Below, piece by piece: positions 1-8,600 of a DNA stretch of 64,000 bases. Under the pieces are notes generated by a model. The model saw only the letters and a list, made by a program, of their open reading frames with translations. It was not told the origin of the DNA and did not search any database. Source of the DNA: Lachnospiraceae bacterium (lineage in GTDB: Bacteria; Bacillota_A; Clostridia; Lachnospirales; Lachnospiraceae); the NCBI GenBank assembly GCA_024684065.1, contig JAIKXO010000209.1, positions 1 to 64,000 on the forward strand, given 5' to 3'. The position numbers and the translations under genes are program-made. Every line of letters begins with the position of its first letter. Within the stretch, counting starts at the first letter, position 1.

Positions 1-1
1 T

Positions 2-346
2 CTTTCCTTATGGGAGATAGGTGACATTATTGAAAGACTTCCTGCTCCCGGCAAGAGGAAGTATACCCTTAACTTTGCAGTAACCAGCAAAAGCGTCCTA
101 AACCCTGTTCTCATGGATCAGATTTTTGATAAAGCAAAGTGCATCGTTAAGATTACGCCTATTCATGAAACCCATGAAGCTGTAAATCAGGGGTACGAGA
201 TCGTCAAGGATTTTGATGTTTACGAAAAGTTTGAAAAACCTCTTGTTGAGGAAGGATGGGAAGTCATCGTGTTCGTACCGTCCGAAGAGGAAGATAAGGA
301 CAGGATTACCTGCGGAAACTCACTGATAGCAAAAGCATCAAAATAA
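2..346 (+). CDS. Radical SAM protein, RlmN/Cfr-like, C-terminal part (partial)
   Basis: The frame is open from the left edge to the TAA at 344-346, so only the last 114 residues are present. The segment LNFAV followed by KITPIHETHEA resembles the C-terminal part of RlmN/Cfr-type radical SAM enzymes, where a KxTPxH stretch follows the barrel. A cysteine lies near the end in RITCGNS, where RlmN-like enzymes keep a C-terminal catalytic cysteine. The radical SAM CxxxCxxC motif would be upstream of the window, so the assignment rests on the tail alone. The true start is not visible. A related non-methylating radical SAM protein remains possible. Confidence 0.55.
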   Translation, partial: LSLWEIGDIIERLPAPGKRKYTLNFAVTSKSVLNPVLMDQIFDKAKCIVKITPIHETHEAVNQGYEIVKDFDVYEKFEKPLVEEGWEVIVFVPSEEEDKDRITCGNSLIAKASK

Positions 347-389
347 CGATGAGTTGTGGCATAGTTTCCCATTGTAATTGGATGAAAAC

Positions 390-427
390 AGGGAATTGGA
401 GCGTAATTAGACCACACCTAATTCCCT
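390..427 (+). terminator. Inverted repeat after the radical SAM gene
   Basis: AGGGAATT (390-397) pairs with AATTCCCT (420-427). No U-tract follows, so terminator activity is uncertain. The right arm occupies the place where the 5' half of the first CRISPR repeat should be, which suggests a rearrangement junction here. Confidence 0.4.
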
Positions 428-653
428 ATACCCAAAATATCTACTATGCTAGATTGCTGGAAAGAATCCTGTTCAGGTACAGCAGTTTTGGAACCATACA
501 AAATATCTACTATGCTAGATCTCTGGCGATGTTTAAGCACTTTGCGGACAGTTTTTGGAACCATACAAAATATCTACTATGCTAGATCGGTACCTTTTGA
601 TGTACTTGCGAAGCTCCGTTTTGGAACCATACAAAATATCTACTATGCTAGAT
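419..653 (+). CRISPR. Short orphan CRISPR array, type V-A-like repeat, 3 spacers
   Basis: There are three full 36-nt repeats at 485-520, 552-587 and 618-653, and a first unit at 419-454 whose last 22 nt match but whose 5' 14 nt do not. Spacers are 455-484 (30 nt), 521-551 (31 nt) and 588-617 (30 nt). Each repeat ends ATCTACTATGCTAGAT, close to the Cas12a handle core TCTAC-loop-GTAGAT. Here the closing stem is ATCTA/TAGAT with a CTATGC loop. By analogy with Cas12a, the crRNA reads rightward with the spacer 3' of the repeat. No cas1, cas2, cas4 or cas12 gene lies in the window. The array ends 15 nt before an IS insertion point. Confidence 0.88.
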
Positions 654-668
654 TTGAAGGAGGATTAC

Positions 669-2037
669 CAACTGTCGCCGTAAAGCCCCTTGCTTTAGCT
701 ATGGGGATATAAGGCGACCATTATACATTCACTGTATAATAGATTCCATGCAAAGGAAATCAAATAATGCAATTATCAGAAACAATCAAACTATATATGT
801 CCAAAACTGAATATCAGCTTATAAAAGATGCTATGACAGAGTATATCAATACCGTTAACAGTCTTGTTTCTGATGCTACAAATGGTATTTCTATCTCAAA
901 ATATACAACTGCTGATGTTAAAGCGGGTCTCCCGTCTGCGTTAATAAACCAATGTATCCGTGATGCAAAGTCTGTCGTTAAGAAACATAACAAGGCTTGC
1001 CGTGACGCAGAACGTAAAAATGCTAAACTTGCCAAGCAAGGCAAAAACATCACGATAACAACCACATTGCCTGTGTTAAAAAGACCCTGTTGCTATATCA
1101 ATAATCAGAATTTCAAAATCAAAGATGATCATATTGAATTCCCTGTCATGGTAAACGGTAAATCTAAAAGGCTTTCTGTTAAAACCAAGATGTCTGATGA
1201 TCAGAAATCTATTTTTGCAAACAGTAAACTTGGCACTATGCGTATTGTCTATAAAAGCAATAAGATTGTTGCTCAAGTGATATATGAAGCTGTTGAACCT
1301 GCATACAATAGCGAGGGCAATGTCATGGGTGTTGACCTTGGCATCAAATGTCCTGCTGTATCCTATATTTCTGATGGCAGTGTTAAGTTCTACGGTAATG
1401 GTCGTAAGAACAAATATATGCGCAGACACTATAAACACCTTCGCAAAAAGCTTCAAAAGGCTAAACACCTTGAAGCTGTAGAGCGCATTAATAATAAAGA
1501 ACAGCGCATTATGAAGGATATCGACCACAAGTTAAGCCATAGCATCATAGAAACTGCTGTTGCCCATGATGTTAAAACCATAAAATTAGAGCGTTTAGCC
1601 AATATCCGCTCTACGACAAGAACAAGTCGTAAAAACAATCATAGTCTGCATACATGGTCTTTCTATAGGCTTGCACAGTATATAGAATATAAAGCCAAAC
1701 TTGCAGGTATTAAAGTTGAGTACGTAAATCCCGCTTATACAAGCCAGACATGTCCTGTCTGTGGTCATGTACATCATGCCAACGGCAGGAGCTATGCTTG
1801 TAAATGTGGATTCCATGCCCATAGGGATTTGCTTGGTGCCATGAACATCTGCAACTCAACTGAGTATGTTGGCGATAGCAATATCAGACATACTGCGTAG
1901 GGAGCTATATGCTCTGCCTTACGATGGGTGATGGCACACCCATACCTTGCACTACGACCTAACAGAAATGTACTGGTCAGCCACTATGTAGTGGCAGGTA
2001 GCAAGAATCCCCTGCCTTTAGGCATGGGGAGTGTCAA
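669..2037 (+). mobile_element. IS200/IS605-family element (IS608-like), TnpB only
   Basis: The proposed left boundary follows TTAC (665-668) and the right end is TCAA (2034-2037), the cleavage tetranucleotides known for IS608. Subterminal hairpins are visible at both ends. On the left, GTCGCC pairs with GGCGAC around an inner CCCC/GGGG stem (about 674-715). On the right, CCCC-GCC pairs with GGC-GGGG round TTTA (about 2008-2030). There are no terminal inverted repeats or target duplication, as expected for the family. The element carries tnpB but no tnpA, so it would need a transposase in trans. Confidence 0.78.
767..1900 (+). CDS. tnpB: TnpB, RNA-guided endonuclease of IS605 family
   Basis: This 377-aa protein has the TnpB layout. 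A RuvC-I aspartate lies in GVDLGIK (about residue 190), a RuvC-II glutamate in IKLERLA (about 275), and a RuvC-III aspartate in HAHRDLLGAMNI near the C-terminus. A CPVC...CKC zinc ribbon (about 330-350) sits between RuvC-II and RuvC-III. Length and catalytic residues look intact. TnpB proteins are guided by an RNA from the element's right end, which would cover roughly 1900-2037 here. The start at 767 follows AAGGAAA. The gene lies next to the CRISPR array, but the element has its own IS ends, so a type V-U effector role is not needed to explain it. Confidence 0.92.
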   Translation: MQLSETIKLYMSKTEYQLIKDAMTEYINTVNSLVSDATNGISISKYTTADVKAGLPSALINQCIRDAKSVVKKHNKACRDAERKNAKLAKQGKNITITTTLPVLKRPCCYINNQNFKIKDDHIEFPVMVNGKSKRLSVKTKMSDDQKSIFANSKLGTMRIVYKSNKIVAQVIYEAVEPAYNSEGNVMGVDLGIKCPAVSYISDGSVKFYGNGRKNKYMRRHYKHLRKKLQKAKHLEAVERINNKEQRIMKDIDHKLSHSIIETAVAHDVKTIKLERLANIRSTTRTSRKNNHSLHTWSFYRLAQYIEYKAKLAGIKVEYVNPAYTSQTCPVCGHVHHANGRSYACKCGFHAHRDLLGAMNICNSTEYVGDSNIRHTA

Positions 2038-2383
2038 TGTCCGCAAGCTGTTGTTCACTGAACTTGATGAATGTGAGAAATATGACGGGATCTGGGCTTG
2101 TGCATCCATATTGCATCTGCCGAAAGAGGAATTAAAAAGCGTTTTCAGGAAGATGCTCCTGGCGGTGAAGGTGGGGGGATATATCTATACCTCCTTTAAG
2201 TATGGCAGGTTCGAAGGATACAGGAATGAGAGGTACTTCACAGATTTCACGGAAGATTCGTTCGGGGATTTTATCAGCGATATAACGGAGATCCGTATCG
2301 TAGAAAAATGGATAACGTCAGATGTCCGTCCGGGCAGAGGCTATGAGCAGTGGCTTAACCTGATACTGAAAAAGTCGGATTAA
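2038..2383 (+). pseudogene. Class I SAM-dependent methyltransferase, C-terminal fragment
   Basis: From just after the IS right end the frame reads KYDGIWACASILHLPKEEL, then VGGYIYTSFKYG and YFTDF. These are typical of the second half of small class I methyltransferases: the end of the Rossmann domain and the strand-turn before the last sheets. The SAM-binding N-terminal half is missing and is not found upstream of the IS element. The open frame that extends back to 1928 lies inside the IS and is not part of this gene. I regard it as a decayed remnant. Its stop is followed after 2 nt by another gene fragment. Confidence 0.72.
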
Positions 2384-2385
2384 GG

Positions 2386-2646
2386 ATCCTTCTTGTTCAG
2401 GAACAGTTCAGAAATGAAAGAATTTCCGAGGTTACAACCAGACATCAGCTGGACGGGATACAGGGGATGTTTGCAAAGATTATCAAGGGAATGATGGATA
2501 AGGGGATGGTCGTAAGAGATGATCCGAAGCTGCTTGCGGCAGAACTTACCGCACCGGCTGTTCTGCAGATCGCAAGGTCAGACAGACAGCCTCAGTGTGA
2601 GGAAGAATGCATGGAATTCATCGAAAAGCATTTACTGCATTTTTGA
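2386..2646 (+). pseudogene. TetR-family regulator, C-terminal fragment
   Basis: The frame ILLVQEQFRNERISEV, then HQLDGIQGMFAKIIKGMM, then LTAPAVLQIARSDRQ to a TGA at 2644-2646 matches the ligand-binding C-terminal domain common in Clostridial TetR repressors. The helix-turn-helix part is absent and there is no plausible start codon at the 5' end, so this is a truncated gene. It abuts the methyltransferase fragment, which implies a deletion joined two broken genes near 2384. Confidence 0.65.
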
Positions 2647-2720
2647 AAGGTATACATGAAGCTGGATCACAGGTAAAAAATAAGGATCAGGACAGGTTTT
2701 GGGAGGGATTACGCAGGATT

Positions 2721-3122
2721 ATGAAAAGAGAACTTGGAATTGCCCGTTGCGGGCTGGCTTGCTGTTTGTGTTCGGAGAATGTTACGTGTAAAGGATGTAA
2801 ACGGGATGGCTTTATGGAACTCTCGTGGTGCACGGATGCAGAATGGTGTGAAGTTCGCAGATGTGGTATTGATAAGAATCTGAACGGGTGCTATGAGTGC
2901 AGGCCTGAAGAATGCCGGAAGGGGTTATATGCAGAAAAAATCAAGCCAAGGGCTTTTGCGGAATTTGCCCGGAGATATGGGGTCACAGAACTTCTTGATT
3001 GTCTGGAACGCAACGAACAGGCGGGCATCGTTTATCATCGGGAAGGAATAATGGGCGATTATGATGACTTTGATGATTTAGAAGAATTGATTGAGTTTAT
3101 AAGAACCGGCACAAAATTATAG
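2721..3122 (+). CDS. DUF3795 cysteine-rich protein
   Basis: This 133-aa protein begins MKRELGIARCGLACCLCSEN and contains many cysteines in pairs (CGLACCLC, CKGCKR, CYECRPEEC), the signature of DUF3795 zinc- or metal-binding proteins. The biochemical role of the family is not established. An in-frame extension back to 2607 would run through the TetR fragment and is rejected. The ATG at 2721 gives the start usual for the family, although its ribosome binding site (GCAGGA) is weak. The C-terminus is acidic (DYDDFDDLEEL). A hairpin overlapping the stop codon probably ends the transcript. Confidence 0.75.
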   Translation: MKRELGIARCGLACCLCSENVTCKGCKRDGFMELSWCTDAEWCEVRRCGIDKNLNGCYECRPEECRKGLYAEKIKPRAFAEFARRYGVTELLDCLERNEQAGIVYHREGIMGDYDDFDDLEELIEFIRTGTKL

Positions 3123-3149
3123 TAAACGCAGAAAATATGTGCGTTTACT
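3121..3149 (+). terminator. Perfect 10-bp hairpin at the DUF3795 stop codon
   Basis: AGTAAACGCA (3121-3130) and TGCGTTTACT (3140-3149) form a perfect stem round a 9-nt loop. There is no U-run, so this is a weak terminator or an mRNA 3'-end stabiliser. Confidence 0.45.
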
Positions 3150-3245
3150 GTAAGCTTATGCGCACGGACGTACAGCGGAAAGTGCCGCATACTTATGACA
3201 GAGATAAAAAAACCGGATTGAAACCGTTTCAACAGGGGGATCATT

Positions 3246-5018
3246 ATGGATACTGTATTTGATTACAGTTCTTTTTTTGAGCTGGAAGAAAATGAAAAAC
3301 TGAAAAAGGTGGTTATAACTACGTATTCGTTTGACATTTCACTGCTTCCTTTAATCTGGTTATATGCGGGAAAAGAGGGACGGTCGATAAAATATCTCGA
3401 AAGGTTCGCAAACAGAGAATTCTATAAGAATGTTTTCGCGGACTATATCGACGATGACGGATATGTAACAGTTTTTTATCAGGAAGATCTGATGACAAAT
3501 TCTTCCTTGAGGGATAACGAATTAACACGGGCGGTTCTCAATTACCGCGGACTATACCCGCAAAAGACGGACGGAAAGATATGCTTCCATCCAAAGATGA
3601 TCCTTCTGGAAGTGCGCAGGGATGATGGGAGCGGGTACTACAAACTGGCGGTACTGAGCCGGAACCTGACGAAGTCCGAAAGTCCGGAGGCGGCGGTTGT
3701 TCTGAAACGGGAATACGGACAGGGGGAAAGGCTTTTAAGTGAAACCATGTCCGGGATCAAAGACGGGGGTGAGCGCAATGCGGACAATAATTTCGATATT
3801 TTTATGAAATGCGTACAGAAGTCCGGCTGGAAGATGTGTAGAAAAGATACTGTTGACGGGTTATGGAAGGTAATCGAACAGCCGGAGAGTATCAGTGCGG
3901 AGGTTTTCATTCAGAAAACAGGTGACCCTGGATCTGTTATGTTTAAAAGGATGTTAAATAAGGAACGGGGGAATATTACAGAAGCTTATATCATTTCGCC
4001 CGGATTCAATAAGAACGGGGTGCTTGAACAATTAAGTAATCCGGGGGATAATAAAAGCTGTTTTTTTGCATCTTTAACCGGAGGCCCGGATCGGAAGAAG
4101 GTGCCGACACACGAAAAAATATATGTGTTTAAACGGGAGAACGGATCAGAAAGGCGTTACGAAATATGGACCGGATCCTCTAATTGCTCTGCAAGAGGGC
4201 TTGGAGACAGGGAGAATTTTAATACGGAATGCATGGTATGCCTGACATTTACGGAAAAAAGTCATGCCCTGTGGGAGGGTTATGTGAGTGCCGTTAGAAA
4301 CGGGTATGATTTTAAAGATCAGTGGGAAGATGAGGATCCGGATGATCTTGAAGTTGAAAATGGAAAGGAATATTTTGAACTTTGCGGAAAGATCATGAAG
4401 TTTATCCACGGGACGAAAATCAGGGTAAGCGGAAATAAGAATGATAATGGGAATTATGATCTCTCAATAACTGTCAAAAAGAAAGACAAGAATGGCAATG
4501 ACATATCACTGAAGGAATATGCAGGGAAAATCGGCCTTCGTTTTGCTGTCGCATCGGAGATGACGAGATTCATTTCCGTTACGGATGATGAGATGAAATT
4601 TGAGATAAAAGATCTTCCGGGAAAATCGGTCTCAAACGAGATATCGGTACTTGAAAGAGATGGAAACGTAACGGTGTCAAGGATAACGAAAGCTGATTTT
4701 GAAAAGGAGCTGCGGAATGAGCTGCATGGGATATTTAAAGATACTCTTTTGGCCATCAGCAGAAAATATAAGAAGAATAAACAGTATTTTCCTATAGCTC
4801 GGGAAGGCGGTGAAGTTTACAACGAAACTCAACGCGGCAGCGGTACGGGAAGCCCTGTCTTTTCCGAAGGGGACGGGGATTATGAAAAACTGATGAAAGT
4901 ATACGCGATAGGCGGGAAAGAGGAAACGGAAAAGTATATATCGTTTTGGGAAGATATGTATGAGAATGATGAAGAAACCCGGAATCTGATCAATGCAGTT
5001 AAACAGATATGTAACTGA
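3246..5018 (+). CDS. PLD-superfamily phosphodiesterase/nuclease-like protein of a putative defence operon
   Basis: The 590-aa protein carries two HKD-like half-sites of the phospholipase D superfamily. The first is CFHPKMILLEV with LAVLSRNLT downstream (H about 115). The second is THEKIYVF followed by TGSSNCSARGL (H about 289). In this superfamily the paired H and K residues form one active site that cuts phosphodiesters, often in DNA. No signal peptide or membrane segment is seen, so it should be cytosolic. It starts after AGGGGG at 3246. It is followed after 14 nt by an unknown gene and then a helicase, all same strand and closely packed. PLD nucleases paired with helicases recur in antiphage systems such as DISARM (DrmC) and Mokosh, but the partner genes differ here. 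Confidence 0.75.
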   Translation: MDTVFDYSSFFELEENEKLKKVVITTYSFDISLLPLIWLYAGKEGRSIKYLERFANREFYKNVFADYIDDDGYVTVFYQEDLMTNSSLRDNELTRAVLNYRGLYPQKTDGKICFHPKMILLEVRRDDGSGYYKLAVLSRNLTKSESPEAAVVLKREYGQGERLLSETMSGIKDGGERNADNNFDIFMKCVQKSGWKMCRKDTVDGLWKVIEQPESISAEVFIQKTGDPGSVMFKRMLNKERGNITEAYIISPGFNKNGVLEQLSNPGDNKSCFFASLTGGPDRKKVPTHEKIYVFKRENGSERRYEIWTGSSNCSARGLGDRENFNTECMVCLTFTEKSHALWEGYVSAVRNGYDFKDQWEDEDPDDLEVENGKEYFELCGKIMKFIHGTKIRVSGNKNDNGNYDLSITVKKKDKNGNDISLKEYAGKIGLRFAVASEMTRFISVTDDEMKFEIKDLPGKSVSNEISVLERDGNVTVSRITKADFEKELRNELHGIFKDTLLAISRKYKKNKQYFPIAREGGEVYNETQRGSGTGSPVFSEGDGDYEKLMKVYAIGGKEETEKYISFWEDMYENDEETRNLINAVKQICN

Positions 5019-5032
5019 AGAGGAGAATTAAC

Positions 5033-5623
5033 GTGATATCAAGAGCAGTTTTAGGGGATAAAGACAGGCAGGTTGTGAATGTATACAGCGGAAAGGAGGA
5101 GAGTATGCAAAGCGGGGGAAATACCAGTCGCATTCAGACCCTTGCAGAAGAATTATCGCATCTTTGTGATGGCCGTGACATCGGGATGAAAACGGAAGGA
5201 ACACAGTTTACCTATTTTGTTTTTGACAGGGCAGAGAATGAAATAAATGTGTTTGTTTCATTACAGCCTTATATCACAAAATCTTCATGGGAACAGTTTG
5301 CGGAGGATTCAGGTGACAGTGAGAGGTTTTGCCTGCTTTGCAATCTTAATAAAAGCGCGTCGGAATGGAACGGGAAAAACGCTCTTATCATTGAAAGCGG
5401 ACTGATGGAGAAGGTATTTGGACACGCTGAGGACACTGAAAAGCCTGTTATAGCTACACCACAGAGTACAAATCCCAATCTGTATAATCTGAATAAGGCT
5501 ATACTGAATGAAACAGGGATAAAAAGCATATCACTGAAGGATCACGTTACGGACAGAGATCCCTACGGCGCGCTTGCGGAAATAATTATGGAGGAGATAA
5601 ATAACAGGATCAAAGGAAAATGA
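5033..5623 (+). CDS. Unknown middle gene of the PLD-helicase operon
   Basis: I do not recognise this protein, which has up to 196 residues. It has a mixed alpha/beta pattern with acidic patches, no membrane segment and no obvious catalytic motif. Two starts are plausible: GTG at 5033 with GAGGAG upstream, close behind the PLD gene, or ATG at 5105 with a very strong AAAGGAGG (172 aa). It ends 4 nt before the helicase start, so the three genes are almost certainly co-transcribed and probably act together. A structural or sensor subunit linking nuclease and helicase is a guess from position only. Confidence 0.6.
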   Translation: MISRAVLGDKDRQVVNVYSGKEESMQSGGNTSRIQTLAEELSHLCDGRDIGMKTEGTQFTYFVFDRAENEINVFVSLQPYITKSSWEQFAEDSGDSERFCLLCNLNKSASEWNGKNALIIESGLMEKVFGHAEDTEKPVIATPQSTNPNLYNLNKAILNETGIKSISLKDHVTDRDPYGALAEIIMEEINNRIKGK

Positions 5624-5627
5624 TATG

Positions 5628-8600
5628 AACACAGATATGGGATTGCCTGAATTCCAGGCAAAGACCGTGGATAAGGTCGTACAGATGTTTGAAAGGAACA
5701 GGCGCGTTCTTGTAGCGGATGAGGTCGGTCTGGGTAAGACCTATATTGCTAAAGGCGTGATACAGGAGATGGCACTTAAGAAAAGAAAAGTGCCTTTCAG
5801 GGTCCTGTATATGGCGCCGAACGCCATGATCCTTGAGGAAAATGTGAAGAAGCTTCTTCCGAAAAGTGGGGAGAGATTATTAAAGGCTGCTTATATTCCG
5901 GGATCCCGGCTGAACGAAATGTATTTAAAGGAAACGGGTTCCGGCAACTATAAGGACATAGAGCTGTACAGCATGTCACCGGGAATAGTGTTTCAGACGC
6001 ATTCAAAGCGTGGGACGGCTGAGGAGCGCCGGACAATGCTTGGCGTCGTGAACAGTGTATTTACCGATGAACCTATGCTTAAGGAGTATTTTAAGAAGCT
6101 TATCGAATTGGCAGAAGGTGGAGCGAAGGTTAATGCTGCGCAGTTTAGTGTTCCACAGGAAATAAAAGATTATATCCTGAATGACCCTTATATTGAAGAG
6201 TTGGGAAGTATTTTGCATATTTTGCGGGAAATCTGTAAGGCTGAACCGCGGAAAGACTGGTGGGACTGCTTTAACGCCGATGATGATAATCTGGAAAATT
6301 TAGTAAGAAGAAGCATTAGTGAAGAAAAGCCCATAGAAGAAAAAGATCTCAAAGACTTATACAGGCGCATAGATATTATTCTGTCGATCAAAAAAAATTT
6401 ACCATTAAATCTGCCGGAAGATCTTATGTCCCCTGACGGTATGAGCTTCAATGAACGGTTATACCGGGATTTCAGTAGATATATTTTTAAGGTACGAAAA
6501 TATAAAGGACAATATGTCAGTCAGAAAGATCAGCCCGACGATTCATTTTCGAAGATCCGTGATATCATCAGTATGGCTATGTATTCTTATTTGGGAATAG
6601 ACCTGATCATAGCAGATGAGTTTCACAGGTATTTCGGCAAACAGGAAATCGAAAGCATAGAAAAAATGCTTGAGGGAAACGACACGAAGCTCCTTTTATT
6701 ATCCGCAACTCCCTACCGGATGAACGAGATCAAAATGGCGAAGGACAAGAAGGCCTACATCGAAAGCTACAGGATGGAAGACCTTGAAGTCGAGCTGTCG
6801 GAAAGGAGAGGAAGCCGAATTACGAAAGAACCGTTTTCCTCTCTCGGGGATGTCCTGTATTATCTGAAAGAAGGAGAAAAATACGAACAAAAGCCCGGCG
6901 GGAAACAAAAAAACGATCCCGATAATATTAAAGACGTTTATGATAAAAAAATGGATTCTGTCCGTGAATCCATAAAGAAGCTCGCAATGCATGCTGAAAA
7001 AAAGAATGAGGAAGAATTCAGCGGAAAATGGGAAGAACTTTGTACGGCCATTAAAGAACTTGAGGAGATGATAGCCCCGTATATCGTTCGTACGGAAAGG
7101 ATACGCGCGCTTAATAAAGAGACCGATAAACCGGTCGAAAATATTACAAGGTTTTTATTATCGGAAGAGAAGCCCTCGAATCTGAAGGGGGTATATCAGA
7201 TGTTTCAGGGACAAAAACCTCTTTCAATAAAGAAGGAAGATATTAGTAATGACAGATATTTAAAAAAAGAGGCAGAAGCGATCAGGGCCTCGATCAATGT
7301 AACAGGGAATATTGGCTGCTGTAAGTCCACCCCATATCCGGCATCATTTTCCAGGGGATATAGACACTGGGGCTGGAAGGATGAAACGACAATTCCGAAA
7401 TCTATCCCTTCATCCGAAGAAGCAGCAGAGTATCTGTACTGGGACGGGAAACCATACCGATACGGAGAACATCGTAAGATGGATATGCTGCTCGATAATC
7501 TTTCCGGGGAAAAAACCTTCGATTCCGAAGAGGTTATGTCGGATATTTCAGAGCCGGAAAAAACTTTCAATACAGAAGTAAAAAAGGAAGCCGGCAATCC
7601 TTGCAGGAAAGTATCGGAACAACTGTCTGGAAAACTCCTCTGGATGCCGCCTTTGTTACGAAAAAACGGAGAACCGGGAGGATGTTTTAAAGAATTTGAA
7701 GAAAATACAGAAGGTCAGTATACAAAGACCCTGGTTTTCTCAAAGTATCACATGTCGGCGGCTGCCGTATCGATATTGTTGTCTTCTTATGAGCCCTTTC
7801 ATAACGTTATTCATGATGAAAGAAGTATGGAGGGTTTGCCGGGATCCGTAAAACAGCAGACCGATTGCCTGAAACAGCAGATCGAACGTTTTGATATCAG
7901 TGATTTTTATGATAAGGCGGTCAAAGACCTTAAAGGGGATATACCGCAAAACAACGGACCGGATGATCTATGCCAGGCGTTTAAAGTCTATTTTACGAAC
8001 CACATGGATGTTCTCGTCCGCGCAGGTGTGGGAGATGCCTACCCATTGGAGCAGTACTGCAAGGACGGCTGTCTCGCGGATGTCCTGTCTGAGTGGATGT
8101 TTGTCAACAACATCCTCAGCAAAGAGGATCTGCTTGGGAAAGCAAACGGAGAGGCCAACAGCAGCAGAAGCGGTTTGCAGGTTCTTTGCGGGATATTAAG
8201 GCATATTCCGCCTGCGGTTAAAGTATTATTAAAGGATAATGACGGAAAGATAATGCAGGAGCTGACCGGGGTACGATGTTCTTTTGCGGAACTGTATACG
8301 GAAGACAGGGAGGACAGTGGCAGCTACGACCCGGAATATGCGGGAGAAATACAGCAGGCCTTTAATTCTCCGTTTTTTCCGTTCGTTTTATCTGTGACGG
8401 ATGCAGCGCAGGAAGGGATCGATCTGCATAATTACTGCCATCAGATCATGCACTGGGATTTTTCGATAGATCCTGTGGCTTTTGAGCAGAAGGGCGGCCG
8501 GATCAACAGGAGGCTCGGGCATCTTATCAGAAAGCGGATGGCAGAGGATGTAAAAAAAGGCAGGTATCCGCTGTCTGGCGGGAACTGGTGGTCCCTTCTT

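Noticed and set aside
349..712. Small plus-strand frames reading 'NIYYAR' several times
   Set aside because: They are translations of the CRISPR repeats, not proteins.
767..1900. TnpB as the effector of the adjacent CRISPR array (type V-U)
   Set aside because: It lies inside an element with IS608-like ends and its own right-end hairpin, so independent insertion explains the closeness.
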